Source: Mixophyes australis
Taxonomy: Eukaryota; Chordata; Amphibia; Anura; Limnodynastidae
Assembly (NCBI GenBank): GCA_036250195.1
Contig: JAVHZZ010000005.1
Location: 123,906,765 to 123,970,764, forward strand
DNA: 64,000 nt
Direction: 5' to 3'
Under the pieces are notes generated by a model, which saw nothing but the letters and a program-made list of their open reading frames with translations, was not told the origin of the DNA and searched no databases. Below are positions 10,875 to 22,750 of the stretch, in pieces. Each line of letters begins with the position of its first letter. Positions within the stretch are counted from its first letter, which is position 1. A program made the position numbers and the translations under genes.

Positions 10875-10885
10875 TTATAACCGGC
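10875..10885 (+). promoter_or_regulatory. Putative self-priming primer-binding site (Gypsy-C)
   Basis: ttataaccggc begins at the first base after the 5' LTR. It is complementary over 10 of 11 positions to gccggttatag at the predicted RNA start. It does not begin with TGG as tRNA-primed sites do. The arrangement is that of Tf1-like self-primed elements. Confidence 0.65.
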
Positions 10886-10909
10886 CTAAAAGATTGGTGT
10901 TATACTGCC

Positions 10910-11729
10910 ATGGACAACAACGAAACGGATCTGTCTCCAGCCCAGATCCTGGCGAACCAGATCCAGATGGTTTCTCAAGTCGTGCAAGGTTTAGCCCAGC
11001 ATTTGGCAGCCCAAATAGAGGCTTCCAGGAACCTGCAGCTTCAGCAAGCCCCTGCTGGCGTCACACCAGAGCCGAAGATGAATTTGCCTGACCGATTCTC
11101 TGGAAGTAGGTCCACTTTCCGCAACTTCAAAGAGAGTTGCAGGTTGTACTTCCGCCTGAGGCCACTCTCCTCTGGTTCTGAGCAGCAAAGGGTAGGGATC
11201 GTTATATCTCTACTTCAGGGTGACCCCCAGTCTTGGGCCTTCTCCCTTCCTTCTACCAGTCCAGCCTTACAGACCGTGGATGCCTTCTTCCAGGCCCTGG
11301 GGTTACTATATGATGACCCAGACAGGGTGGCCTGAGCTGAATCTCATCTCTGGGCATTAAGGCAAGGACGGCGTACCGCTGAAGAATATTGTGGGGAGTT
11401 CCGGCGATGGTCCAACGATAGCGCCTGGAATGATCCGGCACTTCGGAGTCAATTCCGCTTGGGTCTCGCTTGAAGATTTGATGCAGCTGGTTATTAAAAT
11501 TGACCGTCATATTAGGGAACGGAAAACTGAGCGGGAGTCATCAATGCCTCCTGGCGCACCACCCAGTTCTAGTGTTACCTTGCCGGATTTCCCGGAACCC
11601 ATGCAGTTGGGTGCTTATCGCTTGCCTCTGGAGGAACGCTCCAGGTCACTAGGTCTTTGCTTATATTGTGGTCAACCGGGACACCTAGTTTGTTTCTGTC
11701 CTAACGAGGCGGGAAACGCAAAAGCCTAA
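10910..11729 (+). pseudogene. Gypsy-C gag, broken by a stop and a deletion
   Basis: This capsid-nucleocapsid precursor starts at ATG 10910 (MDNNETDLSPAQ). Its capsid part has NLPDRFSGSRSTFRNFKESC, SLLQGDPQSWAFSL and VDAFFQALGLLYDDPDR. A TGA falls at 11332-11334. The same frame continues (LWALRQGRRTAEEYCGEFRR) until about 11465. There, about 14 codons present in Gypsy-D gag are deleted and the frame changes. The last part has SLEDLMQLVIKIDRHIRERK and a good zinc knuckle CLYCGQPGHLVCFC (C-x2-C-x4-H-x4-C), ending at TAA 11727-11729. Gag and pol overlap in the -1 frame. Confidence 0.92.
11711..11717 (+). promoter_or_regulatory. Predicted -1 ribosomal frameshift site GGGAAAC (Gypsy-C)
   Basis: In the gag frame the bases read G-GGA-AAC, a canonical X-XXY-YYZ heptamer, five codons before the gag stop. 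Slipping back one base enters an open frame that runs into LGLQIFSSEN and the protease DSGAAGN. The heptamer is the same as in PEG10. Confidence 0.75.
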
Positions 11730-14700
11730 GCGCTGGAGAAGAGGTGCGCTTAGGCCTTCAGATTTTCTCTTCGGAAAACTCTTTGTTGGTCCCTGGACGT
11801 CTAGTCTTCCGTGACAAATCCGCGGATGTGACAGCTTTCCTCGATAGCGGTGCAGCAGGGAACTTTCTGGATATCTATTTGGCTCAGACGCTCAACATTC
11901 TGGATATCAAGTTGGGATCAAGCATTACCACCTGCGGTTTGGATGGTAACCCCTTGCCTGAGAGAAGAGTATTCGCTAAGACTTAAATGGTTCGGTTGTG
12001 TGTAGGAGCCCTCCATGCGGAGGAGCTCTCTTTCTTCCTGATTACCTGTCCCTCTGCTCCATTCATTCTGGGGTACCCTTGGCTTCGCAGCCATAATCCT
12101 CTTATTGATTGGAAAAGAGGGGAAATCATCCGTTGGAGCCCTGAATGTTCCGCTTCTTTCCTGACTCTACCCCTTAGAGCTCTCCAGCCTAGTCCGGATT
12201 CACTGCCTGCACCCTATCAGGATTTTTGTGACGTATTCTGCAAAAGGAAAGCTGATTCACTTCCACCACATCGAGAATATGACTGTGCGATTGATCTAGT
12301 ACCAGGTTCCAAGTTGCCCAAAGGGCGTTTGTATTCCTTATCCATCCCTGAGACTCAGGCCATGGAGCAATATGTGGAGGACAACCTGCAGAAAGGATTC
12401 ATTCGCCCTCCTAAATCTCCCGTAGGCGCAGGTTGCATTTTTGTTTCTAAAAAGGATGGCAGCCTTAGGCCTTGCATCGATTTCCGTGGACTGAATAACA
12501 TCACTATTAAGAACACGTATCCTGTACCGTTGATTTCTGTTCTGTTCGACCAGCTTAAAACAGCCACTATATTCTCGAAGATTGACCTCCGAGGGGCCTA
12601 CAACCATATCCAAATCAAGAAAGGGGATGAGTGGAAGACTGCCTTCAACACTCAGTCGGGACATTATGAGTATCTCGTAATGCCATTCGGTTTATGCAAC
12701 TCTCCGGCAATCTTTCAGGACCGAATCAATGATGTATTGCGAGAGTTCCTTGGGAAAACAGTTGTTGTTTATCTAGATGACATTCTAATCTATTCCGAAT
12801 CCTTGTCTCAGCATCGTCAGCATGTCCGCCAGGTTCTATTGATATTGCGTGAACATCACCTGTATGCAAAACGGGAGAAATGTGAATTCGAGGTGTCCAC
12901 AGCGGCCTTCCTGGGGTACATCATCTCCTCATCAGGATCCCGCTAAAGTTCAGGCAATTCAAGATTGGGTCCTCCCTACTAACCTGAAGGCGATCCAACC
13001 TTGGATTCACCAATTGTTATCGACGGTTTATTGGCTCTTTTTCCTCGTTGGTGGCTCCTATCACCGCTCTCACCCGAAAGGGAGCTAACCCATCGGACTG
13101 GTCCCCAGAAGCGTTGGCAAGTTTTTCAGCTCTCAAAGCTGCATTCATTTCCGCTCCAGTTCTTAGACACCCTGATCCAGAACTTCCGTTCATTGTGGAG
13201 GTAGACGCCTCAGATGTTGGTGCTGGTGCCATTATTTCGCAAAAAGACCCACAGAGTAAAAAATTACATCCATGTGCTTTTTTCTCTAGAAAGTTTCTGC
13301 CTGCTGAAAGTAATTACGATGTCGGAAACCGTGAATTGTTGGCCATTAATTTGGCATTGGAGGAATGGCGACATTGGTTAGAAGGAGCTGTACATACCAT
13401 TACCATCTTCACTGACCATAAAAACCTCCAATATATCCAGACCGCAAAAACTCTGAATCCCAGGCAGGCCCGCTGGGCCCTGTTCTTCACGAGATTCAGG
13501 TTCCTCATCACATTCCGCCCAGGTTCAAAAAATACTAAAGCTGATTCTTTGTCCCGAAGTTTTTTGGCCCATCATTCTCAGTCTCCTGACCCGCAGTCTA
13601 TTATTCTTTTGACCTCTATTCATCTCGGACTAACCCAGGATCTGGGAGCCACAATCCGACAGTTCCAGAAAATTGCTCCTCATTGAGGGTCACAACAACC
13701 GCTCAGCTGGTCATCCTGGAATTCGTAAGACCATTGAAATTCTTTCTCGCTGGCTTTGGTGGCCCACTTTATCTGCTGATGTGGAGACTTACGTCCGTGC
13801 TTGCCCTGAATGTGCCAGAAACAAATCTGCTAGAAACCGTCCTTCTGGTCTACTGTTACCCTTGCCTGCTCCAAGTAGGCCTTGGACCCATCTTTCGATG
13901 GATTTTATTGTTGACCTTCCGGTATCCACAGGTCATAACACCATTTGGGTAGTCGTGGACCGATTCAGTAAGATGGCACATTTTATATCCTTACCCAAAC
14001 TACCTGATGCCAGGACCTTGGCCACCTTGTTTCTGACACACATCTTCGGTCTCCACGGTCTTCCAGAAGACATCGTCTCGGACCGAGGATCCCAGTTTAT
14101 CACACAGTTTTGGAGATCCTTTTGTAAGTTCATTGGAATCAGTATCAGTCTGTCTTCTGCGTATCACCCTCAGTCAAATGGGCAGACAGTTCCATGATAA
14201 CTGGTCCTCTCTCTTGCCTTGGGCGGAATTCGCTTACAACAATTCATACCATTCCACAACACACACATCCCTGTTCTTCTGCAACCTCGGGTTTCACCCG
14301 AAATCCAACTCTTTCTCTTCTGCTGTTCCCAATGGGGATTCCGGAACACCTGCTTTTACTGCCAGGTTAAGGTCTGTCTGGAAAAAGGTGCATTCTGCAC
14401 TAGGTCAAGCTTCCCAGAAGTCCAAGGTCTTCTCTGATTGCCATCGTGCTCCATGTTCATTGAAAGTGGGGGATCGGGTCAGGTTGTCCACACGGAACAT
14501 CAAGTTGCGGCAGCCTTGCAGGAAACTGGGGCCCCGATACATTGGACCGTTTCCAATTGAGAAAAAGATAAATCCAGTGGCGTTCAGGCTAAAACTACCA
14601 CCTTCTTTAAAAATACCTTCTACATTTCACTGCTCTCTTCTGAAGAAAGTCGCTGCTCCCAGCAAATTCAATCGGCCTTCCTCTAACAGGCCCCGGCCTC

Positions 14701-14915
14701 AGATGGTGAACGGAGACCATGAATATATTGTCAAAAGAATCCTTGACTCAAGGAGAGTTCAAGGTCAAGCTCAATTCCTTGTACATTGGAAGGATTATGG
14801 CCCTGAGCAGCTATCTTGGATACCACAGAAGCGCCTCCACGCTGAGAAACTCCTTGGGGAATTTTTTAGGAAGTTTCCTTCTAAACCTGGATGTCGGGGT
14901 TCCTTGACTCCTCCT
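11717..14915 (+). pseudogene. Gypsy-C pol (protease, RT, RNase H, integrase, chromodomain), broken
   Basis: In the -1 frame after the slippery site lies protease ([12 protein letters not shown], about 11850), with a TAA at 11984-11986. RT follows ([25 protein letters not shown] at about 12770). A deletion of about 10 bases near 12935 shifts the frame. RNase H reads [15 protein letters not shown] and [10 protein letters not shown] (13048-13680). Integrase lacks sequence near 13680 just before its His-His-Cys-Cys region (HNNRSAGHPG, CPECARNK). It keeps MDFIVDLP and SDRGSQF but then loses about 17 codons after NGQT at 14187, including the catalytic Glu. The rest (GPFPIEKK, chromodomain YIVKRILDSRR ... 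FLVHWKDYGPEQLSW) is in another frame to about 14915. The integrase is therefore catalytically dead. Confidence 0.93.
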
Positions 14916-14918
14916 CCC

Positions 14919-15735
14919 GCCGCGACTCTCATTGTCTCCCAGCTCCTGTCCCGGCCGTCGCTATGGCGACCGGGACGCCACTTCCGGTCCCGACGTCCCG
15001 GTTGCCTAGGCAACAACCCGGGACGCCGGAGATTACATCATGCAGCGCCCGGCCAGCTGTCAGACAGCCGAGCGCATGCGCACAGGGGGCACAGTACTCA
15101 GCCAATAGTGGCTGATTGAGGAGGCCTTGCTACACTTCTACTGGCTGTATGCCAGTAATTTATCATGCAGCCACCTGGCTGATTATTCCTGCTGGATACC
15201 CTGTAGCCTCATTGGCCATTAGTAATTAGCATTAGGCTATTCCTGTGAGTGCTAGTAGGGCTCTGTTCTGATTGGCCCCTGGTACTATTTAAGGCAGTGA
15301 GGACTGAACCTCACTGCCGGTTATAGCGTCCTGTTCACAGTTCTGCTGCCTGCTTGTGCTCTCTCTGTTTGGTGTTTAACCTGTGACTGACCTCCCGTGT
15401 ATGACCCTCGCTTGTTCCTGGACCTTGAACATACGCTTCTGACCCTGACTATTTGCCTGTATTCCGGATTCTGCTTCTTTGCCTGTGGCCCTCATCTTTC
15501 GCTTGTCCCTGGATTCCGAACCTGTGCTTGTGACCTCTGACCTTGGTTTAACCTGCCGGATCCCCACGCTGCTGTCCGCCAATCATTCCACTCTTGGGTT
15601 CTCCTTAGCCGGTATACGATTCTCGACCCTCCGTCAGCCTGCGGCCAAGTCTGTCCCCAACACTAGGGGCTCCAGCGAACACCAGGCTTTCGGAGTAGAC
15701 TCCGAGTTTCACTGTGCTGGCTAGGGAGTTCCTAA
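14919..15735 (+). mobile_element. Gypsy-C 3' LTR, left edge deleted
   Basis: This copy matches 10058-10874, and the total length is the same from that point. The first 30 LTR bases and the purine tract between pol and LTR are missing. It preserves the exact X-box palindrome gttgcctaggcaac at 15001-15014, which is degraded in the 5' copy. The final A of the LTR is also missing at the junction with LINE sequence. Confidence 0.9.
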
Positions 15736-16870
15736 CGCAAACTAATCTAATTAGTGTCTATGAGAAAGTTAGTGGGAACTTAGACCAGGCCAGCACAGTA
15801 GATGTGGTCTACTTAGATTTTGCAAAGGCCTTTGATACAGTGCAACACAAGAGGTTGGTTTACAAAATAAGGGAACTGGGTCTAGGAATCAACATTTGTA
15901 CTTGGATCGAAAACTGGTTAGAGAATAGTGAACAGAGAGTTGTGATAAATGGAACATTATCTAATTGGTCAAAAGTCTTAAGTGGAGTACCTCAAGGTTC
16001 CGTGCCGGGGCCACTCCTTTTTAATAAATTTATTAATGACCTTGGTGATGGTTTAGAGAGTAAAGTTTCTATTTTTGCAGATGGCATCTAAACGCTGTAA
16101 GGTAATAAAATCAGAGCAAGATGTAGCTTCTCTACAGAGGGACTTAAATAAACTGGAGTATTGGGCGGCCAAATGGAATATGAGGTTTAACATAGATAAA
16201 TGTAAGGTTATGCATTCAGGGATCAAAAACAAGAACGCAATCTATAAATTAAATGGAATTAATTTAGGAGAATCTATAATGGAAAAGGATTTGGGAGTGC
16301 TCGTAGACAGTAGACTTAGCAATATTGCTCAATGTCAAGCAGCAGCTGCAAGGGCAAATAAAGTTTGGCATGCATAAAAAGGGGCATAGATGCAAGGGAA
16401 GACAGTGTAATTTTGCCACTGTATAAATCATTGGTAAGACCTCATCTTGAATATGCAGTACAGTTCTGGGCACCACTCTATAAAAAAGATAATTTGTAAC
16501 TAGAAAGGGTACAGAGAAGGGCGACAAAATTGATAAAGGGTATGGAGTCATTAAGTTATGAAGAAAGGTTAGCCAGTTTGGGTATGTTTACTTTAGAAAA
16601 AAGGCGTCTAAGAGGAGATATGATTACTATGTACAAATACATTAAGGGTCAATATAGAGAACTTTCATGGGAACTTTTTACCCCAAGGACTATACACAGG
16701 ACACACAGTCACCCCCTAAGTTTAGAGAGGAAATTTCACGACTAGCAAAGGAAGGGGTTCTTTACAGTAAGGGCAGTCAAATTATGGAATTCATTGCCAG
16801 GGAAAGTTGTGATGGCAGAAAGGGTTAGACAAATTTTTAGTGGAAAAGTGTATCCAGGGATACGACCGTT
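15736..16870 (+). pseudogene. CR1 LINE RT C-terminal part, catalytically mutated
   Basis: This continues the gene begun at 9660. It encodes VDVVYLDFAKAFDTVQHKRL, VINGTLSNWSKVLSGVPQGS and LLFNKFINDLGDGLESK. At the catalytic motif FADD is replaced by FADG, followed by a stop at 16089-16091. It continues with frameshifts through [46 protein letters not shown] and the C-terminal IQGYDR at about 16867. Three or more frame breaks and the lost Asp show a dead copy. Confidence 0.92.
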
Positions 16871-17085
16871 AATTAAAATGAAGGATAGTACTGGATATAG
16901 GGTAAACATACGACTGCAATATTGGGTCTAGGGGGATTTTCACAATTGAAACAGATTGGCGGTTGCTTACTCTGGGTCAATTTCAAATATAAGTTCAGGA
17001 TCACAGGAGATCCAAAATAGGTTGAACTTGATGGACTGGTGTCTTTTTTCAACCTCATCAACTATGTTACTATGTTACTATGTTA

Positions 17086-17950
17086 AAATGAGAGTAAGGG
17101 GAACATCATCATCATGTGTTTATATAGCACCAGCAAATTCCGTAGTGCTTTACAATTGGGATCTATATTTGTTATAATTAGAACTTGAAATTGACCTCTG
17201 CCTGCCCCAAACTTTGCCTGTTTACTGGACTTGCTATTGATCTCTGCCTGCCCTAACCTTAGCCTGATTACTGGACTTGTTATTTGCCTGCCTCAAAATG
17301 TGTTCTTTAAAGAAAATTTTGCAATCTCTAGATTTAACTAGCCCCCACTAACATGAGTTAAAACCTGGGGCCATTCGAGTACTCTGGAACATATTGTTCC
17401 CTGGTAAGGGGGCTGTTATAGGCAAAGACTTTGTATAGTAGTTCTAGGAGTTTTATTATTAAAACTCATATTGTCATAACATTTCTAAAGAAACAAATGG
17501 CTCACAAAAATGGAAAAAATGTTTCAATCATAAAGGTACAAACAACCTCTGGTCATGAAAAGTTTATAATTAAATCTCCAATGCAATAAAAACAATAAAA
17601 CTGCTGAGGAAACTGATGCACACTAAGCGACTCATGTAGAGTTGGATGTTTTATTAGTTTAATAAACACATTTCCATACTGCACATGTACACCAAAAAAA
17701 TTATATAGGTACAGAGTTGGAAGCATCTTACATGGTAGAAGTGGAAGGAAAGGGTGAGCAAACATAGGCCAATTACAGTAAGGGTGTGTTGTCGTAATTA
17801 GGACTGAGATAGACCATGACACAAATGCATTTGCACCTGTCATTAGGCAAATCTGTTGTGGGTGCTGGAGGACTAGAGCAACTAAAATCGATAATAATAA
17901 TTGGCTACTAACTTGCTGCTTCTAATTGGATGTTTGCAGATTCACCACTC
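17086..17950. other. Interval without recognisable gene; L2-like tail fragment
   Basis: At 17104-17165 the sequence (tttatatagcaccagcaaat ... gtgctttacaa) resembles the conserved 3' tail of L2-type repeats in minus orientation. At 17190-17300 there are two to three units of an approximately 50-bp repeat containing gacctctgcctgcccc. The rest is AT-rich and unassigned. Confidence 0.45.
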
Positions 17951-19434
17951 CAGCTGTTATGCTAGGTACACACTACAGAATTTTCCACCAACTTTTTATG
18001 CCGATCGATTTTACATCCGATCGATGGTCCGATCGCTCGGTCCATGGACTGCATACACACTAGCCTTGATTTAGACGATAAAGGGAAGAGGGCCGTCCCG
18101 TTAGTGACTTTTTACAGCCATGTTGTCGTGAGCGTATAGTTTTAATTTCGTACACACTGAAGCATCATTTGCGGGGCATGTAATGATATACCAAAGACAT
18201 TAGCATAAAGGGGCAGAGCTTTCACTATAGTTAACACCCAGAGCCACATAAAAAGAGAAGGCAACTGTGTCTCTTCATTCTTTCCTATAAAATACAAGTT
18301 TATTACCATACATAAAATTTAAAAAAAACATTTAACTGGTAAAGTGCAATGCAATAATTATTACCTAATAATAAAATCTCTTCGTATGTAATGGAATGCT
18401 CCATTCTCTGCGAGCATCATTGCTGATTGGTCCACAGCAGAAACGAATGCCCATCTCTGAGTGAATAAAATGACAGGAGCCTGTCTGGCGCCAAGGAGCG
18501 TCAGAAGATGGCGAGTGAGGAGAAGGTATCAGTGGTGGTTGCGGGTGAGGAGAAGGTGTCAGTGGGGGCTATTATTGCGATTGCGCCACAAGGACCACAA
18601 CATAAACTGATCTCGAGCAGTGTGCAAGTATTTCTGGTGTTGGATATAAATTACAGATATAGAAGTTTAATGGTAAACATTTTTTATTTCCTTGTTTTGT
18701 AGGTAAAGAAATCAAAGGGAATAGAAACCCAAGCGACATCAAGAAAAAAATTGAAAACCTTGAGAAAAATTTTGTTGCAATGTGTATGCTGTTTGGAAAC
18801 GGTTCTGCAACAAACCAGTAGCACCTTTAAAGTGTAATACTATTTTTTTCACTTGTCATATTCTGCAATAAAAAGTTGTGTACTTTTTTTCCTGCAATAA
18901 AACTGTTGCATGAACACTGTGTGGTTTATTCTGGGTATTTTACAAATATTAGTTAATAAAGTTTAATATGACTTTATAAGTTTAATAGTTTATAAAGGTA
19001 TAAGTTGTCGAAGTCAGTAAATTGGATAAAGTCATTTCAATTAAAATCGAGCACACTTGGTTGTCTTTGTCTGAAAAGATGCGTATGGCACGCTATGGCG
19101 TGGAAGGACGTACGCAGCCGCAACATGTGGCAACAATAGTATTTACGCTTTTACATACATTCGCACCAACACACACATTTGTAAAATAGTACACATTAAT
19201 GGTAGTTGCAACACATAGTTATTTATGTTGAAATATAGTAGTGTTTATGTGTAATATTATAAGTTATATGCATATTAGTGATACATATGGTTCAGGTTAA
19301 AAGAAATGTGTCATGTCTAATATCATATTGATCCCCTTTACATCAGCAGCTGTTCGGTGCATTCGGCGAAGAGATCGCACATTGCAAACTCTAGTTATTG
19401 ATGTTAGGGAATAAACCTTTAATATGATACTTAG
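17951..19434. other. Probable non-autonomous DNA transposon region, no clear gene
   Basis: The left end (ctaggtacacactacagaat) and an inner dyad of gatcgat words (about 17990-18050) look like a MITE terminus, but I could not place the other end. A short + frame at 18508-18702 (two repeats of GEEKVSV) and a downstream stretch at 18710-18830 (NRNPSDIKKKIENLEKNF) could be exons of a small transposon-encoded protein. No family is recognised. Confidence 0.35.
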
Positions 19435-21050
19435 GGGCATATTCAATTGTTAGCGAGACGGGTGAAAAACCTGCGCTTGAAAAAAAACAAAAAACCTGCG
19501 CTCGTTTTTTCCTGTTCGAGCGCTCGTTTTAAAAGAAAAACCCGCTCAATTCAATTGTTAACATTGCATCCACCCCCTCACGCTCTATTTTTGGTCCTAG
19601 CGAGTTTGAAATGAGGAGTGGTTAAGGCAGTCATTTTAGTATAAAAAATTTATGCAAATTAATGCAATCAAGAAGGGCCCCAGCACTGCAAAGGAGATTG
19701 GGCCCCTACACTGCAATCAAGAAGGGCCCCAGCACTGCAAGCAACAATGCCCCCCCCATGGACAGCAGATTTAAAGATTTTACAAGCAGGAATTTTTTTT
19801 CCCATTTACAAACATTTCTTGAACACTGGCCAAGCATGGACATTTGGAAGGTACAAATATTTGTGGGACAGTGGGCAAGCCGGACGGTACAAATATTTGT
19901 TGGGACTTTGCGTAAATGAGTGTGTGTAGGTAAAGCATCAGAAAACTAAGGATTTCGTCCATGGTGAGTATTTTGTTTTTTTTTGTTTTTAATAAAAATC
20001 TATGGTGTACATGAGGGTGTTTACTGTATTTATTGGGGTTTTAGTATTTATAATAAAGATTTGTGGTTGGAATGAGGGTGTTGTGCTTTTATTTAACATT
20101 TTGCTTTGTGGAACTACAGATCACAGCCAGCCGTGGGTGTAAGAGCATGTTGGCACTTGTGGTTCTACAAGTGCCAACATGCCCTGGGTGCCATGGGTAC
20201 GCTGCTGCTTGTAGTTAGACAAGTAGCAGCATGCTTACACTATTTAGGCCAACATGGCTGGCTGGGACATGTAGTTCCACAAATCAAAATTTTTTTTGTT
20301 TGTTTTTTTTTCATACGAAATCCCCATTTATTACCCTACTACCCACAGCCCAGGGGTAGTAGGAAGAGCCCTAGTGCTATCGGCACTGGGCTGGGTGTCC
20401 CTAGTTGGGTGGCCCGCTTACATTTTTCAACGGACCACGCTCCCTAGGGAATCCAGGCCAGCGCTGAACAATCTGTGGGTGTTTAGTCATTATGGCCGTG
20501 GGACCCAAACTGCGTTTCCCCCTTCCTGCTATAGTGCCTATCACCCCGGCCGGTTTACCTAGTGCTGGTTCAATTAAAATAGGGGGAACCCTACGTAAAA
20601 AATTTCAAAGATTTTAACACACACAGCAATAGCCTGCCAGCACTAGGGTTAAGACTAAATAGAGTGGGGAGCAAACGCTTTTGGTTTTAAAAAATAAATA
20701 AATAACATGCTACTTTTCACCATTTTGAGAGCTGACTGAGGTCAGGCACAACCACCCCCCCCTTAAAAAAAAAATAATAAAGTTTAAATACAGCACCACT
20801 AATGGATTTTTTTAAAGGGGGAACTTTCAAAAAATTATTAATTATTACACTTTTATCTTTTTTAAAAAATAGTACTTTTCCATTTTTAGGTTATTTTTAT
20901 GAACTTTTACACCTATTTTTTCAGTTTAATGTATATTTTTCTTAACTTAATAAAAATGTTTTTTCTTTGAGCAGATCAAGGAGGTGCGAGATGAAACAGT
21001 AGATTTGCCTGTTTCACCCACAGCGTTAAAAAAACAATTGAATAGCTTTT
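19435..21050. mobile_element. Probable non-autonomous DNA element with nested hairpins
   Basis: The words attcaattgttagcg (about 19445) and the inverse cgttaaaaaaacaattgaat (about 21024-21043) could be degenerate terminal inverted repeats. The interior includes a short duplicated GC-rich segment (atcaagaagggccccagcac, twice between 19669 and 19740) and the hairpin block at 20105-20283. Small frames (for example 19662-19919) match nothing I recognise. A Harbinger-like origin is a guess. Confidence 0.35.
20105..20283. repeat. Nested inverted repeats (cruciform-like block)
   Basis: Outer 28-base arms (20105-20132 and 20256-20283) match at 25 positions. Inside lie a perfect 16-bp hairpin (gcatgttggcacttgt at 20145-20160 against 20167-20182, 6-base loop) and a second hairpin (gctgctgcttgt at 20201-20212 against 20219-20230, 11 of 12). 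All four arm regions contain variants of a ttgtag...ctacaa word. Confidence 0.9.
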
Positions 21051-22750
21051 TCCGCTGAGGGTTTGCATCCAGCCTATACTTTAACACTGACAAACGTTTG
21101 GAGCGCGATAAGACCGTTTCGGTAAAAAAAAAATTTGAATTGCGCTCCAATCCATCAGTGGATTGGCACAGTCTAACACCAATACTTGGCGTGCTTCAAG
21201 CCCAGGAGTGTGAGGACCTGTCTGAGGTTCGTATAGTGCCACGGAGCCCACCTATTTCTTTCCCTGGAGTCCGGCTCTGAACAAGAGCTATGCCACGCTA
21301 GTTTTTCCGCCACTCGGCAAAAACAGTTTTATGGGCTGAAATAAAACCCCCTGCAAACTCTAACAACTAAGTGGAGAAGAATATCTTTATCACCGAAAAC
21401 GCTTCAAACCGGAGTGGGAGCTGAATTATCCTCCGTGAAGCCTGGTGGGGACTCACATGAAAAAAGGCGCGAAGCTGAAGACATCGACACTTACCTCTAT
21501 CGGAGGGTCCTGTCCCTATAGGGATGGTAGAAGACTGGAGTGAGGGGAACGTCCAACGAGTCTCTGGGTGTGTGGATGCTTGAGGTGAACCGAGGTATGG
21601 AACCATCGTGATTGGAGGATTCTCGGGTGGTGTGCGGCTCGTTGAGGTGGACGCGACAGAGATAGAAAAAAAAAAAAGGGCTTCCCCTGTTCCTAGTCGT
21701 TTGCTGAAGCCGAAGAGAGAGGAGAGAAGGAGAGTGCCTGAATTGTGTCTGGACTCTTTTCGGAGCTTTTGACTGAGAGAGCTGATGTTCAGTGGCAGCA
21801 GTGAGTTAACCCTGTGGTGGGAGATCTGTGCGTTTAGCACCCCTCATGCATAGGGTTTCCAGGGAAGCTGCTGCACGGAGCGAGTTGAAGACATCCCTGT
21901 GCTTTCCTCCAACGCTGCAGCTGGTTTGGGCAGAGCAAGCCTCCTATAACTGGCTCCATACACCTTTTGAGATCTTTCATTGAATCGTGAAGTAGTAGGT
22001 GGCTAATTCAAGTCCTGATAGGAGTCTTTATATTCTTTTCATAAAACCTTTTTATTTTTATTTTCTTCCTTATCTTCTGTAACGCTAACAAAATTTGGCT
22101 ATATTTTTAATATTTACTTATCAGAAACAAAACGATCTATAACTCAGTAGATAAATTTCTATTTTCCTTGAACAATTCTCTTAGCTGATAATGATGCTAT
22201 TTAGTGCTCGCTATTAGAATTCTTAAGTCAACTAACTATCTTATACAACTAATATAATTAACAACTAATACTGCTTCTTTAAAACTGAGTAATTGACTTA
22301 TGTGATTTAATATATGGTATATTTGTTAAACTTCTTTTTAGTGGTACAAAAACTTGTATGTGACGGAACATTGCTAGTGGTTTTGAATAGGCTGATATAC
22401 ACACATGCTGTGACCCTGCTGCTACTTAGTGGTGGAGGATGCTCAATACCACTGAACATCAGAAGATAAAATTCTACTACGATATAATTGGAACACCAAA
22501 GGATCATTTAACTAATTATTGATCCATATATGATAACCCAATTGTATTATCGATTGAGTAAATTGAATTAATAATGTAAACGTAAATTCTCAGGGAGAGA
22601 AGTAAATGTGAACTTTTATCTCAAAACTGACAACCTAGGCACACCACCTTAATGGGGGTTTCCCTTTTCTATTTATCTTGTCCATCCCATGGAAAATTCT
22701 TACACAAACAAAAAACAGGGACAAGTACACCCAAAGCTTCTCTGCCTACA

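Larger units (their letters stand above)
10028..15735 (+). mobile_element. Gypsy-C: Ty3/Gypsy chromovirus with both LTRs
   Basis: The element order is 5' LTR 10028-10874, putative self-priming site 10875-10885, gag 10910-11729, -1 slippery site 11711-11717, pol to about 14915, then a 3' LTR lacking its first 30 bases (14919-15735). It is inserted in a CR1 LINE. The junctions show small edits, so a perfect 5-bp duplication cannot be claimed. Several small deletions inactivate gag and pol. Confidence 0.93.
9633..17085 (+). mobile_element. CR1-type LINE split by Gypsy-C
   Basis: RT sequence runs from 9633 to about 10026 and resumes at 15736 within the same motif. The left part ends at GFVRDRSCQ, and the right part begins QTNLISVYEKVS, which is continuous in CR1 RTs. 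Gypsy-C occupies the gap. The 3' end at about 17053-17085 carries the tandem tail (ctatgtta)n seen in the truncated copy at 7152-8313. The 5' end is missing, since the sequence starts inside RT directly after the Gypsy-B LTR. Confidence 0.9.
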
